This document shows positions 63,753-63,865 of a DNA stretch of 63,865 nucleotides, in pieces. The notes beneath the pieces were generated by a model. That model was not told where the DNA came from, ran no database searches, and worked only from the letters and a program-made list of their open reading frames with translations. Source of the DNA: Bacilli bacterium. Its GTDB lineage: Bacteria; Bacillota_I; Bacilli_A; RF39; UBA660. Made by a program: the position numbers and the translations under genes. The stretch covers positions 1-63,865 of the forward strand of contig JAFURC010000040.1 of assembly GCA_017472015.1 (NCBI GenBank), given 5' to 3'. Each line of letters starts with the position of its first letter. Position 1 is the first letter of the stretch.

Positions 63753-63865
63753 CTAAAATTTTAAGACGGAGTAAGTCGAAACCGCATCGACCATACATCT
63801 GTCTTTTTATTACTTTTGTTTTATTATTAAAACCTTCTGTTACACCATTACTATATTCATAAATA
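63748..63865 (-). CDS. ISL3-family transposase, C-terminal fragment cut by window edge
   Basis: The minus-strand frame from 63864 reads IYEYSNGVTEGFNNKTKVIK and then RQMYGRCGFDLLRLKILV before the stop at 63748-63750. The SNGVTEGFNNKIKVIKR-type block is the C-terminal DDE-domain signature of ISL3 transposases (contains the catalytic Glu). Whether the gene is intact is not visible. Confidence 0.85.
   Translation of the reverse strand, partial: IYEYSNGVTEGFNNKTKVIKRQMYGRCGFDLLRLKILV

Overview
The window is AT-rich DNA from a low-GC Gram-positive bacterium (Bacilli-like), centred on its chromosomal replication origin. TGA is used as a stop (for example at the ends of yidC and arcB), so this is the standard bacterial code and not the Mycoplasma code. 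Spore-specific genes (gerQ, spoIIR), a comK homologue and Bacillus-type synteny (rpmH-rnpA-yidC-jag-mnmE-mnmG-rsmG-noc-parA-parB; prfA-prmC-spoIIR) point to an uncultured or reduced Bacilli/Erysipelotrichia-like lineage. I cannot name a species.

Layout. Bases 1-12,000 carry the leftward, origin-proximal replication block on the minus strand: dnaA, dnaN, comK, an IS605-type TnpB element, recF, gyrB, gyrA. Clusters of DnaA boxes lie on both sides of dnaA (about 9,950-10,240 and 11,700-11,990), giving a bipartite oriC. From 12,087 most genes run rightward, away from the origin: a membrane protein, rpmH-rnpA-yidC-jag, a nucleotidyltransferase-fold protein and a phosphodiesterase-like protein, mnmE, mnmG-rsmG, a Noc-like ParB with a very long Asn-rich insert, parA-parB-DUF951, an AbgT-type transporter and ychF.

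From about 28,900 to 38,300: a zinc-ribbon membrane protein, a radical-SAM protein (minus strand), a VanY-type carboxypeptidase, a GH31 glycosidase-like protein, small membrane proteins, and a leucine T-box leading into a membrane protein plus leuS. From 38,370 to 45,146 is a catabolic operon: an amino-acid ABC transporter (three genes) followed by the arginine deiminase pathway arcA-arcB-arcC and a YfcC/ArcD-type carrier. Together these would import arginine and convert it to ornithine, ammonia, CO2 and ATP. From 45,150 to 47,390 is a small accessory patch with an ORF6N-domain gene, a remnant of a second ORF6N gene, an orphan gene and AT-rich repeats.

From 47,393 to 52,010 are secE-nusG and the ribosomal protein genes rplK-rplA-rplJ-rplL with their RNA leaders. 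Two genes of uncertain function with protein-kinase-like features flank secE-nusG. After that come a three-gene ABC exporter, cdaA-cdaR (cyclic-di-AMP synthesis), a LemA-like gene and gerQ (minus strand), pduL, a class A penicillin-binding protein (minus strand), a DUF1934-like gene, rpoE, prfA, prmC and spoIIR. The window ends inside the C-terminus of an ISL3-type transposase.

The most unusual points are the Asn-rich insert in the Noc-like protein, comK and TnpB inside the replication cluster, three 10-bp-phased octamers upstream of comK, a perfect 23-bp hairpin at the TnpB element boundary, a GH31 protein with His where the acid/base Asp is expected, and two places where a terminator-like hairpin contains the ribosome binding site of the next gene. 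All assignments come from reading the sequence by eye; no database search was run.
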